From Rhodobacteraceae bacterium UBA6141 (GTDB lineage: Bacteria; Pseudomonadota; Alphaproteobacteria; Rhodobacterales; Rhodobacteraceae), in contig DIVD01000039.1 in assembly GCA_002423245.1 (NCBI GenBank), forward strand, positions 22,806 to 33,523: a stretch of 10,718 nt of DNA. Direction: 5' to 3'. Below, piece after piece: positions 1 through 5,562 of the stretch. The first letter of the stretch is position 1, and every line of letters starts with the position of its first letter. The position numbers were made by a program, and so were the translations under genes. The notes below the pieces were generated by a model. The model saw nothing but the letters and a program-made list of their open reading frames with translations, had not been told where the DNA came from and did no database searches.

Positions 1-896
1 ACCAGCGGCACCAGCGCGACGCCCGCCACCATCAGCATGGCGCCGCCGATCATCACCCGGCGGTCCGCCAGCCGCAGCAGAATCCGCGGCAGCAGCACCG
101 CCGCCAGCATCGAGCCCGCGCCGAACCCCGCGAAGGCCAGCGCCACGGCCCGCTCGCCCAGCCCCAGCCGCGCCTGCACCAGCACCACCGTGTTGACATA
201 GACCATCGCGCCCGCGGCGGCGACCGCGGCCTCCATCACCATCAGCCCGCGCAGGCGCGGGGTGCGGGTATAGATGCGGATCCCCTTCGTCACATCGGCC
301 CGGAAGTGGCTGTCCTCGCCCCGCACCCGGCCCGGCAGGCGCACGGTGACCACCAGCAGGGCAGAGGCGAGATAGCCCAGCACCGTGCCCAGGAACAGCA
401 CCGGAAAGCTCACCACCGTCAGCAGCAGCGCAGCCAGAACGGGCGAGGCGAGCTGTTCCAGATCCTCTGCCAGACGCAGCAGCGACAGGGCATTGGTGTA
501 ATCGTCCTCCGCCTTCAGCACATCGGGGATCACCGCCTGAAATGCCGGCGTGAACCCGGCCGAGGCGGCCTGCAGCGCGAAGATCAGCAGATAGACCTGC
601 CAGACCTGATCGACGAAGGGCAGGCAGCCAATCACCCCCGCGCGGATCAGATCCAGCGCCACAAGGAAGGCCCGGCGCGGCAGGCGTTCGGCGACGGCCG
701 CCGCAACGGGGGCCAGCGTGACATAGGCCACCATCTTGATCGCCAGCGCCGTGCCCAGAACCGCGCCGGCATCGCTCCCGGCCAGGTGCCAGGCCAGCAG
801 CCCGAGCGCGACCGTGGCAAGCCCGGTGCCGGTCAGCGCCACGACCTGCGCGGCGAAGAGGTGGCGGAAGGTCGGATGGCGCAGGGTGTTCAGCAT
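1..896 (-). CDS. MFS transporter, C-terminal end outside window
   Basis: Integral inner-membrane transporter of the major facilitator superfamily, probably an efflux-type permease; the substrate cannot be read from sequence. The reading frame runs from an ATG at 894-896 off the left edge, giving about 298 codons, so roughly the last quarter is missing. It starts MLNTLRHPTFRHLFAAQ, the short amphipathic lead typical of drug/siderophore-export MFS proteins (EntS-like). Alternating hydrophobic helices follow (for example VVALTGTGLATVALGLLAWH and LVALDLIRAGVIGCLPFV), with a basic loop AERLPRRAF between TM2 and TM3 that sits where the MFS motif A loop belongs. A long mid-protein cytoplasmic loop, RLPGRVRGEDSHFRADVTKG, separates the two halves. 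An AAGG lies about 10 bases before the start. It points the same way as the operon to its right but is 228 bp away, so it probably has its own promoter. Confidence 0.88.
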   Translation of the reverse strand, partial: MLNTLRHPTFRHLFAAQVVALTGTGLATVALGLLAWHLAGSDAGAVLGTALAIKMVAYVTLAPVAAAVAERLPRRAFLVALDLIRAGVIGCLPFVDQVWQVYLLIFALQAASAGFTPAFQAVIPDVLKAEDDYTNALSLLRLAEDLEQLASPVLAALLLTVVSFPVLFLGTVLGYLASALLVVTVRLPGRVRGEDSHFRADVTKGIRIYTRTPRLRGLMVMEAAVAAAGAMVYVNTVVLVQARLGLGERAVALAFAGFGAGSMLAAVLLPRILLRLADRRVMIGGAMLMVAGVALVPL

Positions 897-1077
897 CGCG
901 GCAGCCTTGTCATGGTCCGGGGGACCCCGGAACGGGTTCCTGATGACGCCGGCCGGGGGAAGTTCTCCGACATTGCCGGTGAACCGGCCGGTGGAGCCGG
1001 TCCTCGTGGCAGTATCGGCGCCAAGCGTTCCGGCCCCGCCCGCCTGACGGACAACCTGTCGAGGCTCCGGAGCCAGC

Positions 1078-1147
1078 CGATCTGCCGCGCCCGGTCGATG
1101 CCGCGCCTAGTCGATCTGCCGCGCCTAGTCGATCTGCCGCGCCTCGT
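1078..1147. repeat. 18-bp tandem repeat spanning the stop codon of the Trm112-like gene
   Basis: Four head-to-tail copies of a unit reading CGATCTGCCGCGCCTAGT on the plus strand: 1078-1095 (18 bp, ends CCCGGT), 1096-1111 (16 bp, lacks CT), 1112-1129 (18 bp) and 1130-1147 (18 bp, ends CTCGT). The rightmost copy encodes the last residues of the Trm112-like protein on the minus strand. The next copy contributes its TAG stop (1125-1127) and the following one a second in-frame TAG (1107-1109). The unit is a multiple of three, so each added copy preserves the frame. Likely made by replication slippage. Confidence 0.9.
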
Positions 1148-1322
1148 CGATCAGCAGGATCGGGATGCCGTTGCGGATCGGGAAGGCCAGATGCGCGGCG
1201 CGCGAGACCAGTTCCTGCCGGTCTGCATCATAGGTCAGCGGCGCATGGGTCAGCGGGCAGACCAGCGCCTCCAGCATCCGGCGGTCGAAGCGGGTGTCGT
1301 CGGTGGTCTTCTCGGTGGTCAT
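1125..1322 (-). CDS. Trm112/YcaR-like small protein (65 aa)
   Basis: Small cytosolic protein of the Trm112/YcaR family (UPF0434). Family members in eukaryotes and archaea activate methyltransferases; the bacterial ones are poorly defined. The sequence has the family signature VCPLTHAPLTYD near residue 21, then LAFPIRNGIPILLIDEAR near residue 45, close to E. coli YcaR (CPVC...LAFPLRDGIPVLL). Only the first cysteine of the CPxC knuckle remains and there is no later cysteine, so it is unlikely to bind zinc in the classical way. Its ATG (1320-1322) overlaps the TGA of the upstream LON-domain gene as ATGA, which indicates translational coupling and fixes the start. The final codons and the stop lie inside the 18-bp tandem repeat described separately. 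A longer open frame continues upstream in this register, but that part is the out-of-frame shadow of the LON-domain gene. Confidence 0.88.
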   Translation of the reverse strand: MTTEKTTDDTRFDRRMLEALVCPLTHAPLTYDADRQELVSRAAHLAFPIRNGIPILLIDEARQID

Positions 1323-1963
1323 TGCAGCATCTCCTCGCCGCCGCCGCGCAGGGCAAACTCGATCAGCGTCACCAGCGTCTCGCGCCGGTTCGACAGGGTC
1401 GGCGCCTCCAGCAGCGCCTGCTTTTCCTCGGGCTCGAACGGCAGCAGCATCGACAGCGAGTTCACCAGCAGTTCGTCTTCCGCATCCTTCAGCGTGCCCC
1501 AGTCGGTTGCAAGCTGCTCGCTGGCGAAATAGCGGCCCAGCAGGTCCAGAAACGCTTCGCGCTGGAAACCCTCGTCCTGTTCGGCGCGGCCAAGGTCGCG
1601 CTCGAACCCGTCCCACGCCACCTCGGCGCGGATATAGGGGGCAAAGCCCGGCAGTTCCCGCCGCAGACGAAAGCGGGAAATGCCGGTCAGCGTGACCATG
1701 TAGCGCCCGTCCTCGGTTTCCGAAAACGCGGTCAGCCGCCCGGCGCAGCCGATCGCGCTCAGCCGCTTTTCGCCGCCCCCCGCCGGCATCCCGCGCGGCT
1801 GGATCATCCCGATCATCCGCTGCCGGGTCTTCATCGTGTCCTCCAGCATCTGCAGATAGCGCGGCTCGAAGACATGCAGCGGCAGCCGCGCTCGGGGCAG
1901 CAGCAGCGCCCCGGGCAGCGGGAACAGCGGAATCGTGTCGGGCAGTTCTGCAGATGTCATCAT
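1319..1963 (-). CDS. LON peptidase substrate-binding (N-terminal) domain protein
   Basis: A 214-residue protein made of the LON N-terminal substrate-binding domain alone, with no AAA+ or protease part. The start IPLFPLPGALLLPRARLPLHVFEPRY is the domain hallmark, and MIGMIQPRG, GCAGRLTAF and MVTLTGISRFRL follow in the usual order. Stand-alone proteins of this kind are common in proteobacteria and are presumed to bind or present misfolded protein; the function is not established. Two adjacent ATGs (1961-1963 and 1958-1960) could start it. The AGGG just upstream fits the second slightly better (4 bases) than the first (1 base), so 213 or 214 residues are both possible. It lies 42 bp after the thioredoxin-TPR gene and overlaps the Trm112-like gene by ATGA, so the three are probably co-transcribed. 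Confidence 0.92.
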   Translation of the reverse strand: MMTSAELPDTIPLFPLPGALLLPRARLPLHVFEPRYLQMLEDTMKTRQRMIGMIQPRGMPAGGGEKRLSAIGCAGRLTAFSETEDGRYMVTLTGISRFRLRRELPGFAPYIRAEVAWDGFERDLGRAEQDEGFQREAFLDLLGRYFASEQLATDWGTLKDAEDELLVNSLSMLLPFEPEEKQALLEAPTLSNRRETLVTLIEFALRGGGEEMLQ

Positions 1964-2005
1964 GCCCTGCCATCTAGGCCGCCGGCCCCGCCCGGCAAAC
2001 GCGCC

Positions 2006-2917
2006 TCAGAGGAAGATCATGGAACTGAGCTTGCGCCGCCCCTTCAGCACGATGGGATCGGTCGGTTTCAGCGCATCGAAGATGGTCAGCAGCTGTGCCT
2101 TGGCCGCGCCCTCGTTCCACTCGCGGTCCCGGCGGAAAAGCTCCAGCAACTGGTCCACCGCGTCCTCGACACGGCCCGCCGCGTGCAGCGCCAGCGCGAG
2201 GTCATAGCGCGCCTGATGGTCGTCCGGGTCCGCCTCGGTCCGTGCCAGAAGTTCGGTCACCGGCCCGGCCTTCGCGGCCTGCCGGGCCAGCGCGAGTTGC
2301 GCGCGCGCGGCTTCCACCGGCGCGGCGGCGGCGATCCTGGCGGGCGCGCCGGACAGGAAGGCCTCGGCCTGATCGAGATTGCCAAGCGCGATATGCGCGC
2401 GCACGAGCCCGCCGAACGCCTCGGCATTCTCGGGCTCCTCGCCGAGGATCGCGGCGAAGGTTTCGGCGGCATCGACCGCGGCGCCCTCGGTCAGCATCGT
2501 CTCTGCCGCCTCGATCGCCTCGGCCAGCCCGCCATCACCGGCCAGCGCCGCCAGCTTGTCCACGAAGGCCTTGACCTCCGAGTTCGGCAGCGCGCCCTGG
2601 AAGGCATCGACCGGCTGGCCCTGCCAGAAGGCATAGACCGTCGGGATCGACTGCACCCGAAGCTGCGAGGCGATCATCTGGTTTTCGTCCACGTTGACCT
2701 TGGCCATCACGACCTTGCCCCTGGCCGCGGTGACCGCAGCCTCCAGTGCGGGGCCGAGCGTCTTGCAGGGGCCGCACCACGGCGCCCAGAAATCCACGAT
2801 CACCGGAACCTCGCGGCTTCGATCCACGACCTCGGCCATGAAGTCGCGTTCGGAAACGTCGCGGATCCAGTCCTTACTTGCCGGTGCGGTCCCGGATGAC
2901 CCGTTCAAGCCAAGCAT
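2006..2917 (-). CDS. Thioredoxin-TPR chaperedoxin, CnoX/YbbN family
   Basis: A 303-residue cytosolic protein. An N-terminal thioredoxin domain spans about residues 18-125, with active site W47-C48-G-P-C51 and cis-proline P92 (SIPTVYAFW). Helical tetratricopeptide-like repeats follow from about 128 to the end. This is the CnoX/YbbN architecture. E. coli CnoX has lost the thioredoxin dithiol, whereas alphaproteobacterial members such as Caulobacter CnoX keep WCGPC and combine holdase and redox activity, so this one should be redox-active. The family hands oxidatively damaged clients to refolding chaperones. The start at 2915-2917 is set by an AAGGGGG six bases upstream. An in-frame upstream ATG at 3043 would extend it through the 5-prime leader into the end of xth and is rejected. 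A CATATAAG -10-like element lies 26 bases or more upstream, so it may also have its own promoter within the xth-led operon. Confidence 0.93.
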   Translation of the reverse strand: MLGLNGSSGTAPASKDWIRDVSERDFMAEVVDRSREVPVIVDFWAPWCGPCKTLGPALEAAVTAARGKVVMAKVNVDENQMIASQLRVQSIPTVYAFWQGQPVDAFQGALPNSEVKAFVDKLAALAGDGGLAEAIEAAETMLTEGAAVDAAETFAAILGEEPENAEAFGGLVRAHIALGNLDQAEAFLSGAPARIAAAAPVEAARAQLALARQAAKAGPVTELLARTEADPDDHQARYDLALALHAAGRVEDAVDQLLELFRRDREWNEGAAKAQLLTIFDALKPTDPIVLKGRRKLSSMIFL

Positions 2918-2942
2918 TGCAGCCCCCTTCGGATGGTTTGCC

Positions 2943-2973
2943 CTTATATGCGCGCTGCGTTTCGCGCCGCCAA
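2943..2973 (-). promoter_or_regulatory. Candidate sigma-70 promoter before the thioredoxin-TPR gene
   Basis: Read on the minus strand: TTGGCG (2968-2973), then CATATA (2945-2950) after 17 bp, or TATAAG (2943-2948) after 19 bp. It lies in the 64-bp gap between xth and the thioredoxin-TPR gene, with -10 about 26 bases before the start codon and a good ribosome binding site in between. This suggests the last three genes can be expressed without xth. Judged by eye only. Confidence 0.4.
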
Positions 2974-2981
2974 GGGGTGTG

Positions 2982-3770
2982 TCACAGGTCGAATGTCGCA
3001 AAGACCGGCGCATGGTCCGAGGGCTGGTCCCAGCCGCGGGCATCCCTCAGCACGCGGCTGGAATGCGCGGCGCCGGCGATGTCGGGCGTGGCCCAGACAT
3101 GGTCCAGCCGGCGGCCCTTGTCGGCGCCGTCCCAGTCGGCGGCGCGGTAGCTCCACCAGCTGTACAGCAGCCCCGAGGGGATGTCCTGCCGGGTGATATC
3201 GACCCAGCGGCCCGCCTCTTGCGTGCGGGCAAGCTGCTCCACCTCCACCGGTGTATGGCTGACGATCTTCAGAAGCTGCTTGTGGCTCCAGACATCATCC
3301 TCGCGCGGGGCGATGTTCAGGTCGCCCACGAGGATCGCCTTGTGCGGGCGATCGGCGGCGAACCAGTGCTGCATGTCGGTCAGGAAATCCAGCTTCTGCC
3401 CGAACCTGGGGTTCTGCGCGCGGTCCGGAATGTCGCCGCCCGCCGGCACATAGAAGTTGTGGATCGTGACGCCATTCTCCAGCCGCGCGGCAACGTGGCG
3501 GGCATGGCCGAGCGCGGCGAAATCGCGCGCCCCCGCATCCTCCATCGGGATCTTCGACAGGATCGCCACGCCGTTGTAGCCCTTCTGCCCGCGCGCCGCG
3601 CAATGCCGGTAGCCAAGCGCGGCAAACGCCTCCAGCGGCATCTTCTCGACCGGGGCCTTGCATTCCTGCAGGCACAGCATGTCCGGCGCCTCATCCGTCA
3701 GCAGGCGCGCGACCAGCCCTTCGCGCAGGCGGAGCGAGTTGATGTTCCAGGTGGCGATGGTGAAGGGCAT
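2982..3770 (-). CDS. xth: Exodeoxyribonuclease III (AP endonuclease)
   Basis: Exonuclease III family DNA-repair enzyme, 262 residues (E. coli XthA has 268). It cleaves DNA at abasic sites and removes 3-prime blocking groups in base excision repair, and has 3-to-5-prime exonuclease activity. The endonuclease/exonuclease/phosphatase fold residues are all visible: N9 (ATWNINS), metal-binding E36 (LQECKAP), Y107 (HNFYVPAGG), D150 and N152 (VGDLNIAP), D223 (RRLDHVWA) and the terminal D252-H253 (PSDHAPV). The start at 3768-3770 has AGGAG seven bases upstream and gives the canonical family N-terminus. The in-frame upstream extension to 3947 is Gly/Ala-rich leader and is rejected. It is the first gene of a minus-strand run with the thioredoxin-TPR, LON-domain and Trm112-like genes, and it diverges from the exported protein gene. 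Confidence 0.96.
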   Translation of the reverse strand: MPFTIATWNINSLRLREGLVARLLTDEAPDMLCLQECKAPVEKMPLEAFAALGYRHCAARGQKGYNGVAILSKIPMEDAGARDFAALGHARHVAARLENGVTIHNFYVPAGGDIPDRAQNPRFGQKLDFLTDMQHWFAADRPHKAILVGDLNIAPREDDVWSHKQLLKIVSHTPVEVEQLARTQEAGRWVDITRQDIPSGLLYSWWSYRAADWDGADKGRRLDHVWATPDIAGAAHSSRVLRDARGWDQPSDHAPVFATFDL

Positions 3771-3795
3771 GGCATTCTCCTGCGGGCTGCGCGGG

Positions 3796-3824
3796 ACCAT
3801 AGCCAGCAGGGGCGAGGGCGGCAA
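3796..3824 (-). promoter_or_regulatory. Candidate sigma-70 promoter of xth operon
   Basis: On the minus strand: TTGCCG (3819-3824), a 17-bp spacer, then TATGGT (3796-3801). Expected transcription start near 3789 leaves about 19 bases of leader carrying the AGGAG site of xth. The -10 context, GCTATGGTCCCGCGC, closely matches that of the sulfotransferase promoter near 10042. Confidence 0.42.
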
Positions 3825-3939
3825 CGCCGCTTGCCCGCCTGCTTGCCCCGCGGCCCACGCTCCGTTTACCCCAATGTGACTTGAGCCTGCCCCCGCAGCC
3901 ATGCGACACCTTCCGCAACCGAAAAGGAAGGATCGACCC

Positions 3940-4503
3940 ATGCGCAACCTTGCCCCGCTCGCCCCTGGCCTGCTGGCCCTCCTGCTGCTGGCCCTGCCGA
4001 TGGCCGCCCCCGCCAGCGCCCGCCCGATGGAGGGCGCCGAGGCGCGGAAGATGCAGACCGCCGTCGATGTCTATCTGCGCTCGATCGGCCGGGGCGAGGC
4101 GGAACGGGTGGTGGCGGCGGTGCCGCCGCGGATCAAGAACATCTTCGCCGGGTCGGCGGGGATCGAGGCCGGCAAGCTGGACGGCGTCCTGATCGAGCAG
4201 ACCGAGGCGCTGCTGGACTCGGCCAAGTTTGGCGATTTCGCCGCCGATTATTCGAACATCGACGCCACGGACTCGGTGCTGGCCGATGGCAGCCGTGTGA
4301 CATGGACGGTGGTGCCGACCCAGTTCAGCGTGCAGACGGACAGCGGCAAGGTTCTGAACCGGCAGCCGATGCTGGTGCTGAACGAGGGCGGCAAGTGGTA
4401 CATGATGCGGATCGAGGGCGCGCAGCAGCAAGAACTGGTGTCGATCGCCTATCCCTTCCTGAAGGGCGTCAGCTTCCCGGCGGCAAGCGCCTCGCCGATG
4501 TAG
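3940..4503 (+). CDS. Uncharacterized exported protein (187 aa)
   Basis: I do not recognise this as a named family. It has a clear Sec signal peptide: positive start (MRN), a leucine-rich core at about residues 11-20 and an ASA cleavage site after residue 27, so a periplasmic product of about 160 residues is expected. The mature part has two amphipathic helices (TAVDVYLRSIGRGEAERVV, then the EQTEALLDSAKFGDF region). Several beta-strand-like stretches follow (SRVTWTVVPTQFSV, QPMLVLNEGGKWYMMRIEG). This order resembles the NTF2/SnoaL-like fold used by small binding or immunity-type proteins; that is an inference from pattern only. It has no cysteine in the mature part and no lipobox. The start at 3940 is favoured by AAGGAAGG upstream and by the signal peptide beginning there. 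An ATG at 3901 would add 13 residues in front of it. It is transcribed divergently from xth and converges on the response regulator gene. Confidence 0.82.
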   Translation: MRNLAPLAPGLLALLLLALPMAAPASARPMEGAEARKMQTAVDVYLRSIGRGEAERVVAAVPPRIKNIFAGSAGIEAGKLDGVLIEQTEALLDSAKFGDFAADYSNIDATDSVLADGSRVTWTVVPTQFSVQTDSGKVLNRQPMLVLNEGGKWYMMRIEGAQQQELVSIAYPFLKGVSFPAASASPM

Positions 4504-4508
4504 GGCAC

Positions 4509-4536
4509 AAAAAATGCCCGGGCCTCGGCCCGGGCA
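4509..4536 (-). terminator. Rho-independent terminator between convergent genes, U-tract on minus strand
   Basis: A perfect 10-bp inverted repeat, TGCCCGGGCC (4515-4524) and GGCCCGGGCA (4527-4536), is flanked on its left by AAAAAA (4509-4514). On the minus strand this reads as a GC-rich stem followed by six T, the classical form, and it lies 145 bases past the stop of the response regulator gene. On the plus strand the hairpin starts 11 bases after the exported protein stop but has no U-tract, so termination in that direction would be weaker. Confidence 0.8.
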
Positions 4537-4681
4537 GTCCGACAGGGAGGGAAGCCGCGCCATGACCCCGGCGCGGGAGGGCTTCGAATGTCTCTGCCGC
4601 GCCGTATTGCAGCGCAGTCGCGTTCCCAACCGCCAGACCCGGTAACGGTTCCCGCCGCTGCGGCAATTTCCGCCGGACGCC

Positions 4682-5368
4682 TCAGGCGGCCAGCCGATAC
4701 CCGCCGGCCTCGGTCACCAGCAGCCGCGCGTTCGAGGGATCGGGCTCGATCTTCTGGCGCAGGCGGTAGATGTGGGTTTCCAGCGTGTGCGTGGTAACGC
4801 CCGCATTGTAGCCCCAGACCTCGTGCAGCAGCACATCGCGCGGCACCACACCGTCGGGCGCGCGATAGAGGAACTTGAGGATGTTGGTTTCCTTCTCGGT
4901 CAGGCGGATCTTGCGGTCCTTCGGGTCGATCAGCATCTTCATCGCCGGCTTGAACGTATAGGGCCCAAGCTGGAACACGGCGTCCTCGGACTGTTCATGC
5001 TGGCGAAGCTGGGCGCGGATGCGGGCCAGCAGCACCGGGAACTTGAACGGCTTGGTGATGTAGTCGTTCGCGCCGGCATCGAGGCCGAGGATGGTGTCGG
5101 CATCGGTATCGTGGCCGGTCAGCATGATGATCGGGCATTTCACCCCCTGCTTGCGCAGCCGCTTGCACAATTCCCGCCCGTCGGTATCGGGCAGGCCGAC
5201 GTCGAGGATCACGAGGTCATAGATCGCGGACTTGACCTTTTCCACCGCGTCATGGCCGGTGCCGGCCTCGAACACGTCGAAATCCTCGGTCGCGACCAGT
5301 TGCTCGGCCAGCGCCTCGCGCAGGTCTTCCTCATCGTCCACCAGCAGGATCTTCTTCAGGTTGGCCAT
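4682..5368 (-). CDS. OmpR-family response regulator, CenR-like
   Basis: A 228-residue two-component transcription factor. The receiver domain (about 5-120) has the acidic pair D11-D12, phospho-acceptor D56 (LVILDVGLPDTDG), T84 (IIMLTGHD) and K106 (YITKPF). A winged-helix DNA-binding domain occupies about 130-226, with LTEKETNILKFLYRA and the recognition region HTLETHIYRLRQKIEPDPSN. The linker HEQSEDAVFQLGPYTFKP and the C-terminal half look like the alphaproteobacterial CenR group, an essential envelope regulator in Caulobacter and Rhodobacter. That assignment is from memory of the family and needs a search. The start is set by an AAGGAGG seven bases upstream; an in-frame ATG at 5431 is rejected. 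No histidine kinase gene is adjacent here, so the partner must be encoded elsewhere. A strong terminator lies downstream. Confidence 0.93.
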   Translation of the reverse strand: MANLKKILLVDDEEDLREALAEQLVATEDFDVFEAGTGHDAVEKVKSAIYDLVILDVGLPDTDGRELCKRLRKQGVKCPIIMLTGHDTDADTILGLDAGANDYITKPFKFPVLLARIRAQLRQHEQSEDAVFQLGPYTFKPAMKMLIDPKDRKIRLTEKETNILKFLYRAPDGVVPRDVLLHEVWGYNAGVTTHTLETHIYRLRQKIEPDPSNARLLVTEAGGYRLAA

Positions 5369-5409
5369 GCTCTCGCCTCCTTGTTTTGCTGTGATGAGAC
5401 ATGCGCCGG

Positions 5410-5438
5410 GTGCATGGCGGCGGCAAGACATGCGTCAA
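5410..5438 (-). promoter_or_regulatory. Weak candidate promoter of the response regulator gene
   Basis: On the minus strand TTGACG (5433-5438) is followed after 17 bp by ATGCAC (5410-5415). The -35 is good and the -10 poor. Two direct copies of AGACATGCG (5397-5405 and 5426-5434, 29 bp apart) flank or overlap these elements and could be binding sites, possibly for autoregulation. This is speculative. Confidence 0.22.
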
Positions 5439-5475
5439 AACGCTCACGCGGACGTGTGGCAGGGGCGGGATATGT

Positions 5476-5503
5476 TTCAATTCGCGTCGGTGCGGTCTAT
5501 CTA
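5476..5503 (+). promoter_or_regulatory. Candidate promoter of ribA
   Basis: TTCAAT (5476-5481), a 16-bp spacer, then TATCTA (5498-5503). A start of transcription near 5510 would leave about 20 bases of leader before ribA, keeping the GGAG at 5520-5523 and discarding the stronger AGGAGGGG at 5503-5510. A transcript starting further upstream would include both, so the promoter position decides whether the small leader ORF at 5515 is translated. Confidence 0.25.
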
Positions 5504-5514
5504 GGAGGGGCAAG

Positions 5515-5562
5515 ATGCCGGAGTTTCCATGCCGCTTGGCCCATCCATCCTCGAACGCCTGA
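5515..5562 (+). CDS. Possible 15-codon leader ORF overlapping the ribA start
   Basis: An ATG at 5515 lies four bases after AGGAGGGG (5503-5510), the best plus-strand Shine-Dalgarno in this region, and opens a frame MPEFPCRLAHPSSNA that ends with TGA at 5560-5562. The ribA start at 5529 lies inside it in a different frame. The ribA frame has a TAG at 5502-5504 and no other start codon before 5529, so the strong site cannot serve a longer RibA. It could be a translated leader that affects ribA initiation, or a leftover site with no product. No peptide evidence is possible from sequence. Confidence 0.3.
   Translation: MPEFPCRLAHPSSNA

Noticed and set aside
1078..1147. CRISPR array or integration site from the short tandem repeats
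   Set aside because: The units are directly adjacent with no spacers, contain gene-end coding sequence, and have no cas genes nearby.
1125..1973. A 282-codon minus-strand frame that ends in the Trm112-like protein
   Set aside because: Only its last 65 codons are meaningful. The earlier part is the LON-domain gene read in the wrong frame, and the ATGA overlap marks the true start at 1322.
1322..2899. A 525-codon plus-strand open frame, and similar ones at 306-1532, 2694-3884 and 4772-5749
   Set aside because: All are antisense to well-identified minus-strand genes and show the same Arg/Gln/Gly-rich composition. They are shadows.
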